A stretch of DNA of 64,000 bases from Phycisphaerales bacterium UBA5793 (GTDB lineage Bacteria; Planctomycetota; Phycisphaerae; Phycisphaerales; UBA5793): the NCBI GenBank assembly GCA_002418285.1, contig DIDT01000067.1:62001-126000 (forward strand), written 5' to 3'. A program made the position numbers and the translations under genes. Under the pieces are notes generated by a model. It did not search any database, was not told where the DNA came from, and saw only the letters and a program-made list of their open reading frames with translations. Below are positions 42,369 through 51,732 of the stretch, piece by piece; the first letter of the stretch is position 1; each line of letters opens with the position of its first letter.

Positions 42369-43787
42369 ATGACTGCCACGCGCGTTGAAAAAGACTCGAT
42401 GGGTGAAATGACCGTGCCGGCTGAAGCGCTCTACGGCGCCACCACGCAGCGCGCGGTAGAAAATTTCCCGATCTCACATCGCCCCGTGCCGGCCGAGGTC
42501 ATTCACGCGTTCGGCCTGCTCAAGAAAGCCTGCGCCGAAGCCAACGTGACGCTCAAGAAGCTCGATGAGCCGCGCGCCAAGGCGATCATCAAGGCCGCCG
42601 AAGCCATCGCCCAGGGCAAGCACGACCGCGAGTTCCCCATCGACATCTTCCAGACTGGTTCGGGCACGAGCACGAACATGAACGTCAACGAGGTGATCGG
42701 CAACCTCACCTGCATCGCCGCCAAGCAACCCATCGGCTCGCGCACGCACAAGAACGCCGTGCACCCCAACGACCATGTCAACATGGGACAGTCGAGCAAC
42801 GACACCTTCCCGACCGCCATGCAGGTCGCCGCAGCGGTGTCGATTGATCGCGATCTCATCCCGGCCCTCACCCGCCTCGCCAAGGAACTCAAGAAGAAAG
42901 CCAAAGCGTGGGACAAGATCGTCAAGGTCGGCCGCACGCATCTCATGGACGCCACGCCAATTCGGCTCGGCCAGGAATTCTCGGGTTACGCCGCCGCCGC
43001 TGAATATTGCGTGACCCGCGCCAAGCGCGCCATGCAGCGTTTAGCCGAGAACCTCCCGCTCGGCGGTACCGCCGTCGGCACCGGCATCAACACGCATCCC
43101 AAGTTTGGCTCGATGGTCGCCGCTGGCCTGAGCAAGGCCACGGGCGTCAAGTTCGCCGAAGCCGCCAACCACTTCGAAGCCCAGGCCACGCGCGACTGCG
43201 TCGTCGAAGCCTCCGGCGAACTGAAGACCATCGCCGTCTCCTTGAGCAAGATCGCCAACGACATCCGCTGGCTCGGCTCAGGGCCGCGCTGCGGCCTCTT
43301 CGAACTGGCCCTGCCCGCCACCCAGCCCGGCTCATCCATCATGCCCGGCAAGGTCAACCCCGTCATGTGCGAGTCCGTCATGCAGGTCGCCTGCCAGGTC
43401 GTCGGCAACGATGCCGCGGTCACCATCGGCGGCCTGGGCGGGGTCGGCTCGCTCTTCGAACTCAACGTCGCCATGCCCATGATGGCCGACAACCTCCAGT
43501 CGAGCATTCACCTGCTGGCCAACGTCTCCAACGCCTTCACCGACAAACTCGTCATCGACCTGCAGGTCAACGAGAAGATCGCGACCGGCTTCGTCGAAAA
43601 GTCGCTCATGCTCTGCACCAAGCTCGCCCCCGTCATCGGCTACGACAACGCCGCCAAGGCCGCCAAGGCCGCGTTTGCCGAGGGCGTGACCATCCGCGAG
43701 TATTGCAAAACCCACAACCTCGTTGATGACAAGACACTCGACAAACTGCTCGACGCCAAGTCGATGACCGAGCCGGACAAGGCATGA
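42369..43787 (+). CDS. fumC: Fumarate hydratase class II
   Basis: 472 residues. TCA-cycle enzyme interconverting fumarate and malate; homotetramer without iron-sulfur cluster. It starts with the usual DSMGEMTVPAEALYGATTQRA. The fumarase/aspartase signature GSSIMPGKVNPV carries the catalytic Ser loop. HPNDHVNMGQSSNDTFPTA and GRTHLMDATPI are also present. In class II fumarases the second motif favours FumC over aspartase or argininosuccinate lyase. Single gene with its own upstream spacer of 146 bases. Confidence 0.95.
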   Translation: MTATRVEKDSMGEMTVPAEALYGATTQRAVENFPISHRPVPAEVIHAFGLLKKACAEANVTLKKLDEPRAKAIIKAAEAIAQGKHDREFPIDIFQTGSGTSTNMNVNEVIGNLTCIAAKQPIGSRTHKNAVHPNDHVNMGQSSNDTFPTAMQVAAAVSIDRDLIPALTRLAKELKKKAKAWDKIVKVGRTHLMDATPIRLGQEFSGYAAAAEYCVTRAKRAMQRLAENLPLGGTAVGTGINTHPKFGSMVAAGLSKATGVKFAEAANHFEAQATRDCVVEASGELKTIAVSLSKIANDIRWLGSGPRCGLFELALPATQPGSSIMPGKVNPVMCESVMQVACQVVGNDAAVTIGGLGGVGSLFELNVAMPMMADNLQSSIHLLANVSNAFTDKLVIDLQVNEKIATGFVEKSLMLCTKLAPVIGYDNAAKAAKAAFAEGVTIREYCKTHNLVDDKTLDKLLDAKSMTEPDKA

Positions 43788-43832
43788 CCGAGTTCGTTGA
43801 GCGGCGACGGAGGGGATGAGGATCCACGTGCA

Positions 43833-43858
43833 TGGCCGCGACGCATGCGTCGCGGCCA
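43833..43858. repeat. Perfect 26-base palindrome
   Basis: TGGCCGCGACGCA followed by its exact reverse complement with no loop. It lies 46 bases after the fumC stop and 125 bases before the PilZ gene. No T run follows, so it is either a dispersed repeat, a protein site or a weak transcription end. Confidence 0.7.
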
Positions 43859-43983
43859 AATCTCGGGAACGCCACCCCTTTTCCACATTTTCTCGGCCCG
43901 GCCCCGTATTCGGACGCAAGTCGCCCCGACGACCATCCGATAGCCACAAGAGTCTCCGAACCGCCTCCAACGAGGGCTGGGTC

Positions 43984-44382
43984 ATGGAATCTCAAGTCAA
44001 GACGGGCCAGGATCGCCGCATGAGTCCACGCATCGAAGCCGCCCACGCGGCCAAGGTGTTCGACCCGCGCGCTCAACGCTACCACCCCGCCGAGACCTGC
44101 AACGTCTCCGCAAGCGGTGCACTGCTCAAGGTTCAGCGGTCGATGCCGGTCATGAGCGGCGATCGTCTCGACGTCATCATCGACGCGGGCGAAGAGATGC
44201 AGCGCATGCTGGCGCTCGAAGACTCCGTCCCCTGCCGCGTGGTGCGCGTCTCGGCCATCGATCGATTCAGCCAGGCCATCGCCGTGCAGTTCAATGCCGC
44301 CGCCGACATGCCCGCGACGGAGTCTGACGACCCGATCATCCACACCTACGTCAAGCCGCAGCACGAGCGCATCGCGGCCTGA
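43984..44382 (+). CDS. PilZ-domain protein (probable c-di-GMP receptor)
   Basis: 132 residues from ATG 43984. The PilZ motif RxxxR appears in DRRMSPR (about residues 11-16) and the second motif as NVSASG (about 40-45), with the usual beta-barrel spacing (DRLDVIIDAGEE, CRVVRVSAIDRFSQAIAVQF). PilZ domains bind cyclic di-GMP; Asn in place of Asp in the second motif is tolerated in known binders. Stand-alone domain, so it likely acts by partner binding. Confidence 0.8.
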   Translation: MESQVKTGQDRRMSPRIEAAHAAKVFDPRAQRYHPAETCNVSASGALLKVQRSMPVMSGDRLDVIIDAGEEMQRMLALEDSVPCRVVRVSAIDRFSQAIAVQFNAAADMPATESDDPIIHTYVKPQHERIAA

Positions 44383-44386
44383 GCGT

Positions 44387-45019
44387 TCAAAGACGACCCC
44401 AGGACACCTCCGTCTTTCGCAGCGCCTCGTCCAGCCGCTGCAGGTACGCCTCGCGCGCGATCACCACGCAGCCGAACTGCTCGAGATGCGCATTGACGAA
44501 TTGCGTATCCAGCAGCGAGTACCCGCGCGTGCGCAGATGCTCAATAAGCGCCACAAGACACACCTTGCTTGAATCGGTACCGCCAATCTCCGGGCGGCTG
44601 AACATCGACTCACCAAAGAACGCGCCGTGGATGGACACGCCGTACAACCCGCCGACCAGCTGCCCACCGCGCCACGCTTCAACGCTGTGCGCCCATCCGC
44701 GTCGATGCAATTCCGTGTACGCCGCGATAATGGCCTCACTGATCCACGTCTCCGGCTGCCCCGGCCGCGGCATCGCACACTGCCGCATGACCTCCTCAAA
44801 GACCGTATCCGCCCGCACCTCAAACACGCCTCGCCGCACCGTCTTTGCCAGCGAATCGGACACTCGAAAATCGCCCAGCGGCAGGTGCCCGCGCGGATCG
44901 GGGCTGTACCAGTGCACCTCCCCCGTCTCCGGCTCAGCCATGGGGAAGTACCCCATCGCATAAGCTCTGATCAGCGTGCGGGGTTCCAACGATTCATCCT
45001 GGGAGGCCGACCGGTCCAC
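44387..45019 (-). CDS. aat: Leucyl/phenylalanyl-tRNA--protein transferase
   Basis: 210 residues from GTG 45019; an ATG at 45073 would give 228 residues but leaves only 15 bases to the divergent gene. It adds Leu or Phe to N-terminal Lys/Arg of proteins, marking them for ClpS/ClpAP degradation (N-end rule). Family blocks: AYAMGYFPMAEPETGEVHWYSPDPRG, then WAHSVEAWRGGQLVGGLYGVSIHGAFFGESMFS (in parts) and LLDTQFVNAHLEQFG. All match the known catalytic core. The stop lies four bases from the convergent PilZ stop. Confidence 0.93.
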   Translation of the reverse strand: MDRSASQDESLEPRTLIRAYAMGYFPMAEPETGEVHWYSPDPRGHLPLGDFRVSDSLAKTVRRGVFEVRADTVFEEVMRQCAMPRPGQPETWISEAIIAAYTELHRRGWAHSVEAWRGGQLVGGLYGVSIHGAFFGESMFSRPEIGGTDSSKVCLVALIEHLRTRGYSLLDTQFVNAHLEQFGCVVIAREAYLQRLDEALRKTEVSWGRL

Positions 45020-45088
45020 TGCTGAGACGATAGAATCGCCATTGACCGATCGCCGAACGCAAAAACGCCACATGGATGGGAGGAATGG

Positions 45089-46048
45089 ATGAAGTATCGC
45101 CGGCTGGGCCAATGGGGTGTGCAGGTGTCCACGATCAGCTTCGGCTCGTGGCTCACCGTTCGAAAGCAGGGCGCCGAACTCGCAGCCCGACTGCACCGCA
45201 CCGCCTACGAGAACGGCGTCAACTTCTTCGACACCGCCAACGTCTACGGCAACGGCGAGGCCGAAGCCGTGGTCGGCGCTTCGCTGGCCGCCTTCCGCCG
45301 CGACACCTACGTCCTCGCCACCAAGGTCTTCTTCCCCTACGGCGACAACCCCTTCCCCGGCGTCAACGATCGCGGCCTGTCGCGCAAGCACATCTTCGAA
45401 CAGTGCCACCGCTCGCTATCTGAACTGCGCACCGACTACATCGACCTCTACCAGTGCCACCGGTACGACCAGAACGCGCCGCTCCACGAAACCTGCCGGG
45501 CCATGAACGACCTCATCAACCAGGGCAAGGTGCTCTACTGGGGCGTGAGCGAGTGGACGAGCGATCAGATCCGCGAAGCCGTCTCGATCTGCGATGAACA
45601 CAACTGGCACCGTCCCGCATCGAACCAGCCGGTTTACAACATGCTCGAGCGCGGCGTCGAGAAGAACATCCTCGAAACCTGCGCGTCACTCGGCCTCGGC
45701 GTCGTCGTCTTCAGCCCGCTCGCTCAGGGCATTCTGACCGGCAAGTACAAGCCCGGCCAGCAGCCCGCCAGCGGCACGCGCGCCGCCGACGAAAAGCAGG
45801 GTCAGTGGATGCGCCCGCGCATGACCGACGAGAATCTCCGCAAAGCCGCCGACCTCGCCAAGGTCGCCGAGGGCATGGGCTGCACCGCATCTCAACTCGC
45901 GCTGGCGTGGTGTCTGCGCCGCGAGGAACTGAGCAGCTGCATCGTCGGCGCCAGCAGACCTGAGCAGCTCCTCGAGAACATCGGCGCCGCCGACATCGAA
46001 TTCCACGAAGCCGTGCTCGACCGCATCAACATGATTCTGGGGGCGTAG
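45089..46048 (+). CDS. Aldo/keto reductase
   Basis: 319 residues from ATG 45089 behind GGAGGAATGG. TIM-barrel NADPH-dependent oxidoreductase close to the potassium-channel beta-subunit/YghZ type. Catalytic tetrad is visible as Asp in FFDTANVYG (with the Tyr), Lys in LATKVFF, and His in YQCHRYD. NADPH-binding blocks are GVSEWTS, NQPVYNMLER and FSPLAQGILTGKY, plus IVGASRPEQL near the end. Substrate unknown. It is followed 21 bases later by a Tat-exported isomerase-like protein, perhaps in one operon for sugar or polyol conversion. Confidence 0.93.
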   Translation: MKYRRLGQWGVQVSTISFGSWLTVRKQGAELAARLHRTAYENGVNFFDTANVYGNGEAEAVVGASLAAFRRDTYVLATKVFFPYGDNPFPGVNDRGLSRKHIFEQCHRSLSELRTDYIDLYQCHRYDQNAPLHETCRAMNDLINQGKVLYWGVSEWTSDQIREAVSICDEHNWHRPASNQPVYNMLERGVEKNILETCASLGLGVVVFSPLAQGILTGKYKPGQQPASGTRAADEKQGQWMRPRMTDENLRKAADLAKVAEGMGCTASQLALAWCLRREELSSCIVGASRPEQLLENIGAADIEFHEAVLDRINMILGA

Positions 46049-46069
46049 CGCTCCACGCTACGAATTCGC

Positions 46070-47038
46070 ATGAACCAGCAAAACTCGATTTCCCGCCGTC
46101 AAGCTCTGGCCATCGGTGGCGCTGCCGTCGCCGCGAGCGCGACACGCCCGCTGCTCGCCACAACGTCAACGTCCTCATCGTCGATGGTGCAGGCATCGAC
46201 CGCCACTTCGCGACTCTACAAGAGCGACGAACCGCTGCAACTGCGCTTCGCCGTCAAGTGGGGCATGATCAACATCGATGCGCCCATCATCGAGAAGTTC
46301 CGCATCCTCCAGTCCATCGGATTCGACGGCGTCGAACTCGACAGCCCGGGAGGGCCCGACATCAAGGAGATTCGAGCCGCCAGCGAAGCGACCGGCCTGC
46401 CCGTGCATGGTGTGGTTGACTCGATCCATTGGAACGTGCGCCTCTCCGACCCTGACCCCGGCGTGCGCGAGAAAGGTCGGCAGGGTCTCGAGACGGCCAT
46501 TCGCGACAGCAAAGCCTACGGCGGCTGCGCGGTGCTGCTTGTCCCCGGTGTCGCCGGCAACAAGGAAAACGAAAACCAGCAGCAGTGCTGGGATCGCTCC
46601 ATCGAACAGATCCACAAAGCCCTGCCCCTCGCCGCTGCGCTGGGCATTCACATCCTCATTGAAAACGTCTGGAATCGATTCTGTTACGACCACGACGGCG
46701 GCAACGACCAGAGCGCCGAGCAACTCGCCGCCTACATCGACGCCATCAACAGCCCGTGGGTCGGTTCCTACTTCGACATCGGCAACCATCGCAAGTACGC
46801 CAGACCCGAGCAATGGATCCGCACGCTCGGCAGGCGCATCACCAAGTGCGACGTGAAGGACTGGGGCGTCAAAGGCGGCTGGGCCGAAATCGGCGAAGGC
46901 GACGTCGACTGGGCCGCCGTGCGCAGCGCCCTGCGCGACATCGGCTACACCGGCTGGTGCACCGCCGAGGTCGGCGGCGGCGACGAGAAACGCCTCGCCA
47001 CCATCAAGGCCCAGATGGACAAAGTGCTGCGGGCGTGA
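46070..47038 (+). CDS. Tat-exported sugar phosphate isomerase/epimerase-like protein
   Basis: 322 residues. The N-terminus has a twin-arginine signal (SRRQALAIGGAAVAAS), so the protein should be exported folded. The mature part is a xylose-isomerase-like TIM barrel: SIGFDGVELDSPGG, ILIENVWNRF (first Glu), GSYFDIGNH (Asp and His), KCDVKDW and TAEVGGGDE (last Glu). In contrast to the family member at 13086-13988, the metal ligands look intact. Probable action on a periplasmic sugar or sugar derivative, inferred from family and signal. Confidence 0.88.
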   Translation: MNQQNSISRRQALAIGGAAVAASATRPLLATTSTSSSSMVQASTATSRLYKSDEPLQLRFAVKWGMINIDAPIIEKFRILQSIGFDGVELDSPGGPDIKEIRAASEATGLPVHGVVDSIHWNVRLSDPDPGVREKGRQGLETAIRDSKAYGGCAVLLVPGVAGNKENENQQQCWDRSIEQIHKALPLAAALGIHILIENVWNRFCYDHDGGNDQSAEQLAAYIDAINSPWVGSYFDIGNHRKYARPEQWIRTLGRRITKCDVKDWGVKGGWAEIGEGDVDWAAVRSALRDIGYTGWCTAEVGGGDEKRLATIKAQMDKVLRA

Positions 47039-47088
47039 CCGGACCGCTCAATGGCGCCCCGGTACCGCGCCCCAGGTCAGGCCGGTGC

Positions 47089-47433
47089 TCAGCTAGACCT
47101 GACAATGTCGACTGAGATCTCTACTGCGGCAATCGTGCCCCGGTTCTCGAGCCAGTGCACGGTGTTCCGATCTTCGGGCCACCCCACTCCGGGGCCGTAG
47201 TCGGTCGCGATTCCGTTGCGGTGGTCGGTGATCGTCCCTTGCAGGATGTACACGGCGCCCGGCCGGTCCTTGTGATCGTGCACAGGGCCGAACACGCCAC
47301 CGGGCGCGATGGTCACCTTGCGCATTCGAAGTTGACGCCCCGCCATACCTTCGATCTCAGGGCCAAGATCGACCGTCGCGAGCAGTTCCACGCTGACACC
47401 CTTCGTCTCCGGCGCCGCGGCTGCATTGCTCAT
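47089..47433 (-). CDS. Cupin-domain protein
   Basis: 114 residues from ATG 47433 with GGGAGGAAAG upstream. Single small beta barrel. The first cupin motif reads PVHDHKDRPGAVYILQG, and the second includes NTVHWLENRG. His residues would bind one metal ion. Small cupins are functionally diverse and no substrate can be deduced. It stands between the isomerase gene (convergent) and the end of the bat operon. Confidence 0.85.
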   Translation of the reverse strand: MSNAAAAPETKGVSVELLATVDLGPEIEGMAGRQLRMRKVTIAPGGVFGPVHDHKDRPGAVYILQGTITDHRNGIATDYGPGVGWPEDRNTVHWLENRGTIAAVEISVDIVRSS

Positions 47434-47465
47434 CGCGCTTTCCTCCCCGCACATTCGTCACTCGA

Positions 47466-48305
47466 CTAGTTCACCAATCCGACGGCATCGCGCGGCAACC
47501 ACGTTTCGCGCCCGTCGGCCAGTCGCGCCAGCAGCCAGTCCTGACGATCTTCAGCAACGGTAAACTCGACGCCCTCGGCCAGCGGCTCGGTAAAACTCGG
47601 TTCATAACCCGCTTCCGACGGACCCTTGCGCCCTGTCGTCTCCTGCATCACCACGCCATTGACATGCTTGCCGGCATTCACTTGCTCGACCGTCAGCGAT
47701 GCAACAAGGGCCAGAGCGAGCGCGCCCGCCGCCCAGCCGGGCCAGCGTGGCCAGGCAGCGAAGCGCGCATTCAAACGAGCCAGTCCCCACAGCCACGCGA
47801 TGCCCGACAGCAGCGTCAGCAACATCAGACGCGTGCGCGTTGACCAGTCGTCATGCCAGAACAGCAGCGTGCGCTCGAGCATCGCGCCCGGCTCGGTCTC
47901 GATGTGCGTCATCACTTTCCGTCGCGCCTGCTGCAGGTTGGATACAAGATGTTGCTCGCCGCCGATGTACAGCTCCGCCTTGCGGTACGCCAGGATCGCC
48001 GGGCCGAGTTGGCCCGCCAGTTGATGCGCGTTGCCGATGTTGTACAGCAGCGCGCCGTTGTGAATGTCCTGCTCATCAACGAGACCCTGCCAGATCGACG
48101 CCGCTCGTTCAAAGGCCTTGGCCGCCTCCGCTGAATCATCCTCGCGCTTCGCCAGCCCTTCGTCGAACGCAGCCTGCCCCTCGTCAAAGAGAGCCTTCAC
48201 ATCGACCGGCGCCGGCGGCGCTGACTGATCCTGTCGCGCTAAGGTGGGCGCAAGGGGCAGCAACATCACCACAATCGCAATCATGATCGACAGTGGTGTT
48301 TTCAT
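47466..48305 (-). CDS. batE: BatE-like TPR/SH3 membrane protein
   Basis: 279 residues, last gene of the moxR-bat operon; its start overlaps the batD stop by four bases. Signal peptide at the N-terminus, two TPR-like helical repeats (about 35-120; LLYNIGNAHQLAGQLGPAILAYRKAELYI in two parts), two membrane helices (about 160-175 and 190-207), then a bacterial SH3-like domain (about 215-279, ending WLLARLADGRETWLPRDAVGLV). This is the BatE layout of Bacteroides aerotolerance operons. Presumed to sit at the inner membrane with BatA-D. Confidence 0.85.
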   Translation of the reverse strand: MKTPLSIMIAIVVMLLPLAPTLARQDQSAPPAPVDVKALFDEGQAAFDEGLAKREDDSAEAAKAFERAASIWQGLVDEQDIHNGALLYNIGNAHQLAGQLGPAILAYRKAELYIGGEQHLVSNLQQARRKVMTHIETEPGAMLERTLLFWHDDWSTRTRLMLLTLLSGIAWLWGLARLNARFAAWPRWPGWAAGALALALVASLTVEQVNAGKHVNGVVMQETTGRKGPSEAGYEPSFTEPLAEGVEFTVAEDRQDWLLARLADGRETWLPRDAVGLVN

Positions 48306-50146
48306 GCCGCCACCGCCTCTCTGCGGGCCGCCGCTTTGTCAATCTCAGCCAGCAGTGCTTGCGCCTTCGCCTGGAGATCACCGCCGGGTGCCGCACCGGC
48401 CCCGCCGTATCGCGCCGCATCGCACTGGTGCAGGATCTGATCCAGGCGCTTGGCCAGCGAAGTGTCGATGGGTTCGAGCAACTCCACGCAGTCGGCCGTG
48501 GTCATCCCTGCCGCAGGTCGATCGAATCGATCCGCCATGTACTGCCGCACCACGCGGCCCACGCGATCGGGTGGCGACTCGCCCGCGATGGTCTCGCCCA
48601 GCGACCGTTTCGCCACCGCCATCGCCCGGCGCTGCCGCCGTCCGGTTTCATCGGCCTTGCCCCGCTTGCGCCACATGAGCATGAACGCTGCACCGAAGTA
48701 CAACACAGGCGGCCCGCCTAGCGCCGCAATCCAGATCGGGGACTCCAGCGCCTCGCCGAGGACGAATCGTTGATCGATCAGCGATTCGGCCGCGCTGAAG
48801 TTGTGCTCGATACCCCCCTTGGTGCTCTCAACATCCGTGCCCATCGGCCCGTCCGGCGATGCGCCCACGGCATCGCCCGCCGTAACGATCCGTGTCGGTC
48901 GCACGTTGAGCGGGATCGCGTTCGTCGATGCCACGGCATACTCGCCGCGCGCGGTGTCGAAGTAGGGAATCTCGATGGGCGGAATCTCCTTCACCGAGTC
49001 CTTCAACGGACGGATCGTCTGTTCGTAGACGAGTTGCCCGTTGCGCCGCTCGGGTTCCGATTGCGTTTCCGTCACGCGGAACTGATCGCGAAAGCCCGGC
49101 AGGTTCGCCAGGTCGATGCGTGGATCGCGGAGCACGGCACCGCTGGAACCCACACGAATGGTCAGCGTGATCGGATCGCCAACGTAGACATCCGCCGCCG
49201 AGGCAGCCGCCGAGACGGTGTAGCGCCCGATCAAACCCGTGAAGTTGGCCGGCTTGCCTTCTTCGGGCAGCGTCTTGACGTCGAGTTGAATCGCGTTGGA
49301 CGGCACGGACGCCCGCTCGACCTGGTCATCGTCGAAGAACGAACGCGACTGCCGAATCACCACCTGACAACTCAACGTCGCCGGACCGAGTTGCTGCTGC
49401 CCCTCGACAAGCGGAACGATCAGTTTGCGCACGGTGAACGTATCGAACTGTTGCCCGTCAAGCGTCGCCTGGCCGCGCTCGCCCTGCACCCGGCTGCCAA
49501 GAAACTCCACCGGCGCCTGTCGGCCGTTGCGAACATCCGCCCCCGGTACGTCGTAGGTCTCAAAACGCCCGTCAAGCCTGGGCAGGCTCACCGAGACGTT
49601 CTGCACGGTTGATCGCAGGTACAGCGTCGCGCGCAGTTCGACGGCTTCGCCAACATATGGCGACGTGTTGTTCACCTCGATGCGCAGACGCACGTCAGAT
49701 CGACTCTGCGGCTCGCGGACATTCACGGTAACGGAGCCGGTTCGGTACTCCTTCCCATCAACCACCACCGTCAGCGCCGGAATCGTCTGCAGACCCGGTC
49801 TCTGAAACACAACCTGGTAGTTGAAGATGTAACCCTCGAAGCGGTGTTCCTCGCGCCGCCCGTTGATGATCGTGATCGACGACTGCGTCGTATTCTGCCC
49901 GCCCTGCGGTTGCACATCGACGCCCTCGAGCTTGGGCCAGACCGGCTCGGCCGGCGACTGCGACCCGTTGACACGAACCTGAAAAGTGACCGGCTGACCA
50001 ACGTAGATGCTCCGGTCCGACACGCCGGCCTGCACCTCGATGTCTCGCTGTGCGAAACTGGCGCCGGCAAGGACGCCAAGCACAAGCAGCATCGCCATCA
50101 CGAACTCGCACCTGATTCGTCGACACATGTCATGGCTCTGCATCAT
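48302..50146 (-). CDS. batD: BatD-family membrane protein
   Basis: 614 residues from ATG 50146, touching the batC stop (a GTG at 50149 overlaps it fully). Signal peptide cut after GASFA. The extracytoplasmic part is a series of Ig-like modules, opening VQAGVSDRSIYVGQPVTFQVRVNGS (in two parts) and repeating VYVGDPITLTIRVG. One membrane helix at about residue 520-540 leads to a cytoplasmic segment of about 75 residues. Matches BatD of the aerotolerance operons, thought to act as scaffold for the VWA proteins BatA and BatB. Confidence 0.9.
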   Translation of the reverse strand: MMQSHDMCRRIRCEFVMAMLLVLGVLAGASFAQRDIEVQAGVSDRSIYVGQPVTFQVRVNGSQSPAEPVWPKLEGVDVQPQGGQNTTQSSITIINGRREEHRFEGYIFNYQVVFQRPGLQTIPALTVVVDGKEYRTGSVTVNVREPQSRSDVRLRIEVNNTSPYVGEAVELRATLYLRSTVQNVSVSLPRLDGRFETYDVPGADVRNGRQAPVEFLGSRVQGERGQATLDGQQFDTFTVRKLIVPLVEGQQQLGPATLSCQVVIRQSRSFFDDDQVERASVPSNAIQLDVKTLPEEGKPANFTGLIGRYTVSAAASAADVYVGDPITLTIRVGSSGAVLRDPRIDLANLPGFRDQFRVTETQSEPERRNGQLVYEQTIRPLKDSVKEIPPIEIPYFDTARGEYAVASTNAIPLNVRPTRIVTAGDAVGASPDGPMGTDVESTKGGIEHNFSAAESLIDQRFVLGEALESPIWIAALGGPPVLYFGAAFMLMWRKRGKADETGRRQRRAMAVAKRSLGETIAGESPPDRVGRVVRQYMADRFDRPAAGMTTADCVELLEPIDTSLAKRLDQILHQCDAARYGGAGAAPGGDLQAKAQALLAEIDKAAARREAVAA

Positions 50147-51732
50147 CACCAGTCCTTTTCCACCGGCTGCAACTGGCGAATCCGCGCCCGCTCGGCCCGG
50201 TCGCGGATCTCCCGCGTCTGCCGCTCGCGATCGAATAACTGCTCGACGAACTGGTCCGTCGGATTCACATCCTGGCCCGACTGCTGTTCATCGCCCTGCT
50301 GTCCCTGTTGCGGCTGCTGCTGATTCGGCTGTTGTTGCTGCGGCTGGTTCTGCTGTTGCTGCTGTTGTTGCTGCGGCTGGTTCTGCTGTTGTTGCTGCTG
50401 ATTGCCTTGCTGGTCTTGCGACTGCTGAGGCTGATCGGGTCGAAGCGCCTCGGCCGCATCGCGCAGGTGCTGGGCCGCCTGCTGCTGGTGCTGCTGCGCC
50501 TGCTCCAGTTCGTCCTGCTGCAACGACTCGGAGGCCCTGTCCTGCTCTTCCCGCGCCTTGTCCAGCGATTCCTGCGCCTTCTCAAGCGACTCGCGGTTGA
50601 CAGAATCGTCGGGCTGGGGCATATCGGGCAGGGGCTGCTGCTGCGCCTGATCGCCCGAGGGTTGTTGACCGCTCTGCTGCGGCGGTTCGTTCTGCTGTGA
50701 CTGCGGCGGCGGCTGGTTCTGTTGCTGACCTTGCAGCTGAGGCTGGCCCTGCGATTGCGGCTGCTGCTCGCCCTGCTGCTGCCCCTGCTCGGGCGACTGG
50801 TCCTGCTGGTTGAGCATCTGCTTGACCTGCTCCTGCAGCTGCTTGGTCAACTCGTTGAGTTGTGACTGCATCCTCTCGAGCTGCTCGCGCGTGGGCGTCT
50901 CCTGTTCCTGCTCGCTGGCCTGCGACTGTTGCTGCTCACTCTGTTGCTGTTCGCTCTGTTGTTGGTCGTTTTGCTCTTGTTGCTGCTGACTCTCAGTCTG
51001 TGCCTGGTCCTGTTGTTGCGGCTGGCTCTGCTGATTCTGTTGCTGTGAATCGTTCTGCTGCGATTGCTGGTTCTGGTTCTGTTGCGAATTCTGTTGCTGC
51101 CGATCCTGCTGCTGCTGTTTGGTCTGATCTGCCGCCTGCTGCTGCTGCTGAGCCAATTGATCAGCCTGCTGGGCCGCATCCTGCCGCTGCTGCTGCATCT
51201 GCGCCATTTGGTCCAGCGCCTGCTGGATCTGCCGCCGGGCAAGTCGTGCGTATTCGAGGTTGCGCGCCGCATCGATGTCCCGGGGATTGCGCTTCACCAC
51301 ATCTCGAAACGCCCCTTCCGCACGATCGAGCGTCGAGATCGCCGCTTTCGGATCCTTGGGAACCTGCTCACGCGCCTGATCGAGCAGCAATCGCCCGATG
51401 TTGTAATGTGCCGCGTCGGCCAGTTCCTTGGGGCAATTGCGCGTCGCCTCGACCTGCCGGAACAGATCCATCGCATCATCAGCGCTGCCAAGCTCCGACA
51501 GCGCCACGGCCTTGTTGAACGTCGCCTGCACCGGCGCATCGTCCTGCTTCATCGCTTCGTCATAGAGCGCCGCAGCTTCCTTGAGTTCACCAGCCTGGTA
51601 CTTCTCATTACCCTGCTGCACCAGATCGCGCGCATCGGGCTGCCCCAGCGCCGTGCCGGCCAGCACGAGCGCCGCGGCCAGCCACACCGCCACGCCTGGC
51701 TTCGCATCAACTTGTCGTGCGTTTGCGACCAC
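50146..51732 (-). CDS. batC: BatC-like TPR protein with very long Gln-rich tract
   Basis: 528 residues from GTG 51732, overlapping batB by 26 bases. Signal peptide (to about 30), TPR repeats at about 34-170 (QQGNEKYQAGELKEAAALYDEA, in two parts), then about 310 residues dominated by Gln with Pro, Ser, Asp and Asn. A short helical island (REQLERMQSQLNELTKQLQ and ESLEKAQESLDKAREEQDRA) interrupts the tract. The last 41 residues regain normal composition and end in PVEKDW, the conserved BatC terminus. The tail probably projects into the periplasm as a disordered or coiled segment. Confidence 0.9.
   Translation of the reverse strand: MVANARQVDAKPGVAVWLAAALVLAGTALGQPDARDLVQQGNEKYQAGELKEAAALYDEAMKQDDAPVQATFNKAVALSELGSADDAMDLFRQVEATRNCPKELADAAHYNIGRLLLDQAREQVPKDPKAAISTLDRAEGAFRDVVKRNPRDIDAARNLEYARLARRQIQQALDQMAQMQQQRQDAAQQADQLAQQQQQAADQTKQQQQDRQQQNSQQNQNQQSQQNDSQQQNQQSQPQQQDQAQTESQQQQEQNDQQQSEQQQSEQQQSQASEQEQETPTREQLERMQSQLNELTKQLQEQVKQMLNQQDQSPEQGQQQGEQQPQSQGQPQLQGQQQNQPPPQSQQNEPPQQSGQQPSGDQAQQQPLPDMPQPDDSVNRESLEKAQESLDKAREEQDRASESLQQDELEQAQQHQQQAAQHLRDAAEALRPDQPQQSQDQQGNQQQQQQNQPQQQQQQQQNQPQQQQPNQQQPQQGQQGDEQQSGQDVNPTDQFVEQLFDRERQTREIRDRAERARIRQLQPVEKDW
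50268..51198 (-). repeat. Low-complexity CAG/CAA (Gln codon) tract within batC
   Basis: About 930 bases on the minus strand built mostly from CAG and CAA codons, interrupted by Pro, Asn and Asp codons. Mixed codon use indicates selection for Gln rather than a pure trinucleotide expansion. Prone to length variation and to misassembly. Confidence 0.85.

Noticed and set aside
50308..50700. Leu-rich 130-codon plus-strand frame in the batC repeat
   Set aside because: It is the antisense reading of CAG/CAA codons, which gives Leu runs, not a membrane protein.
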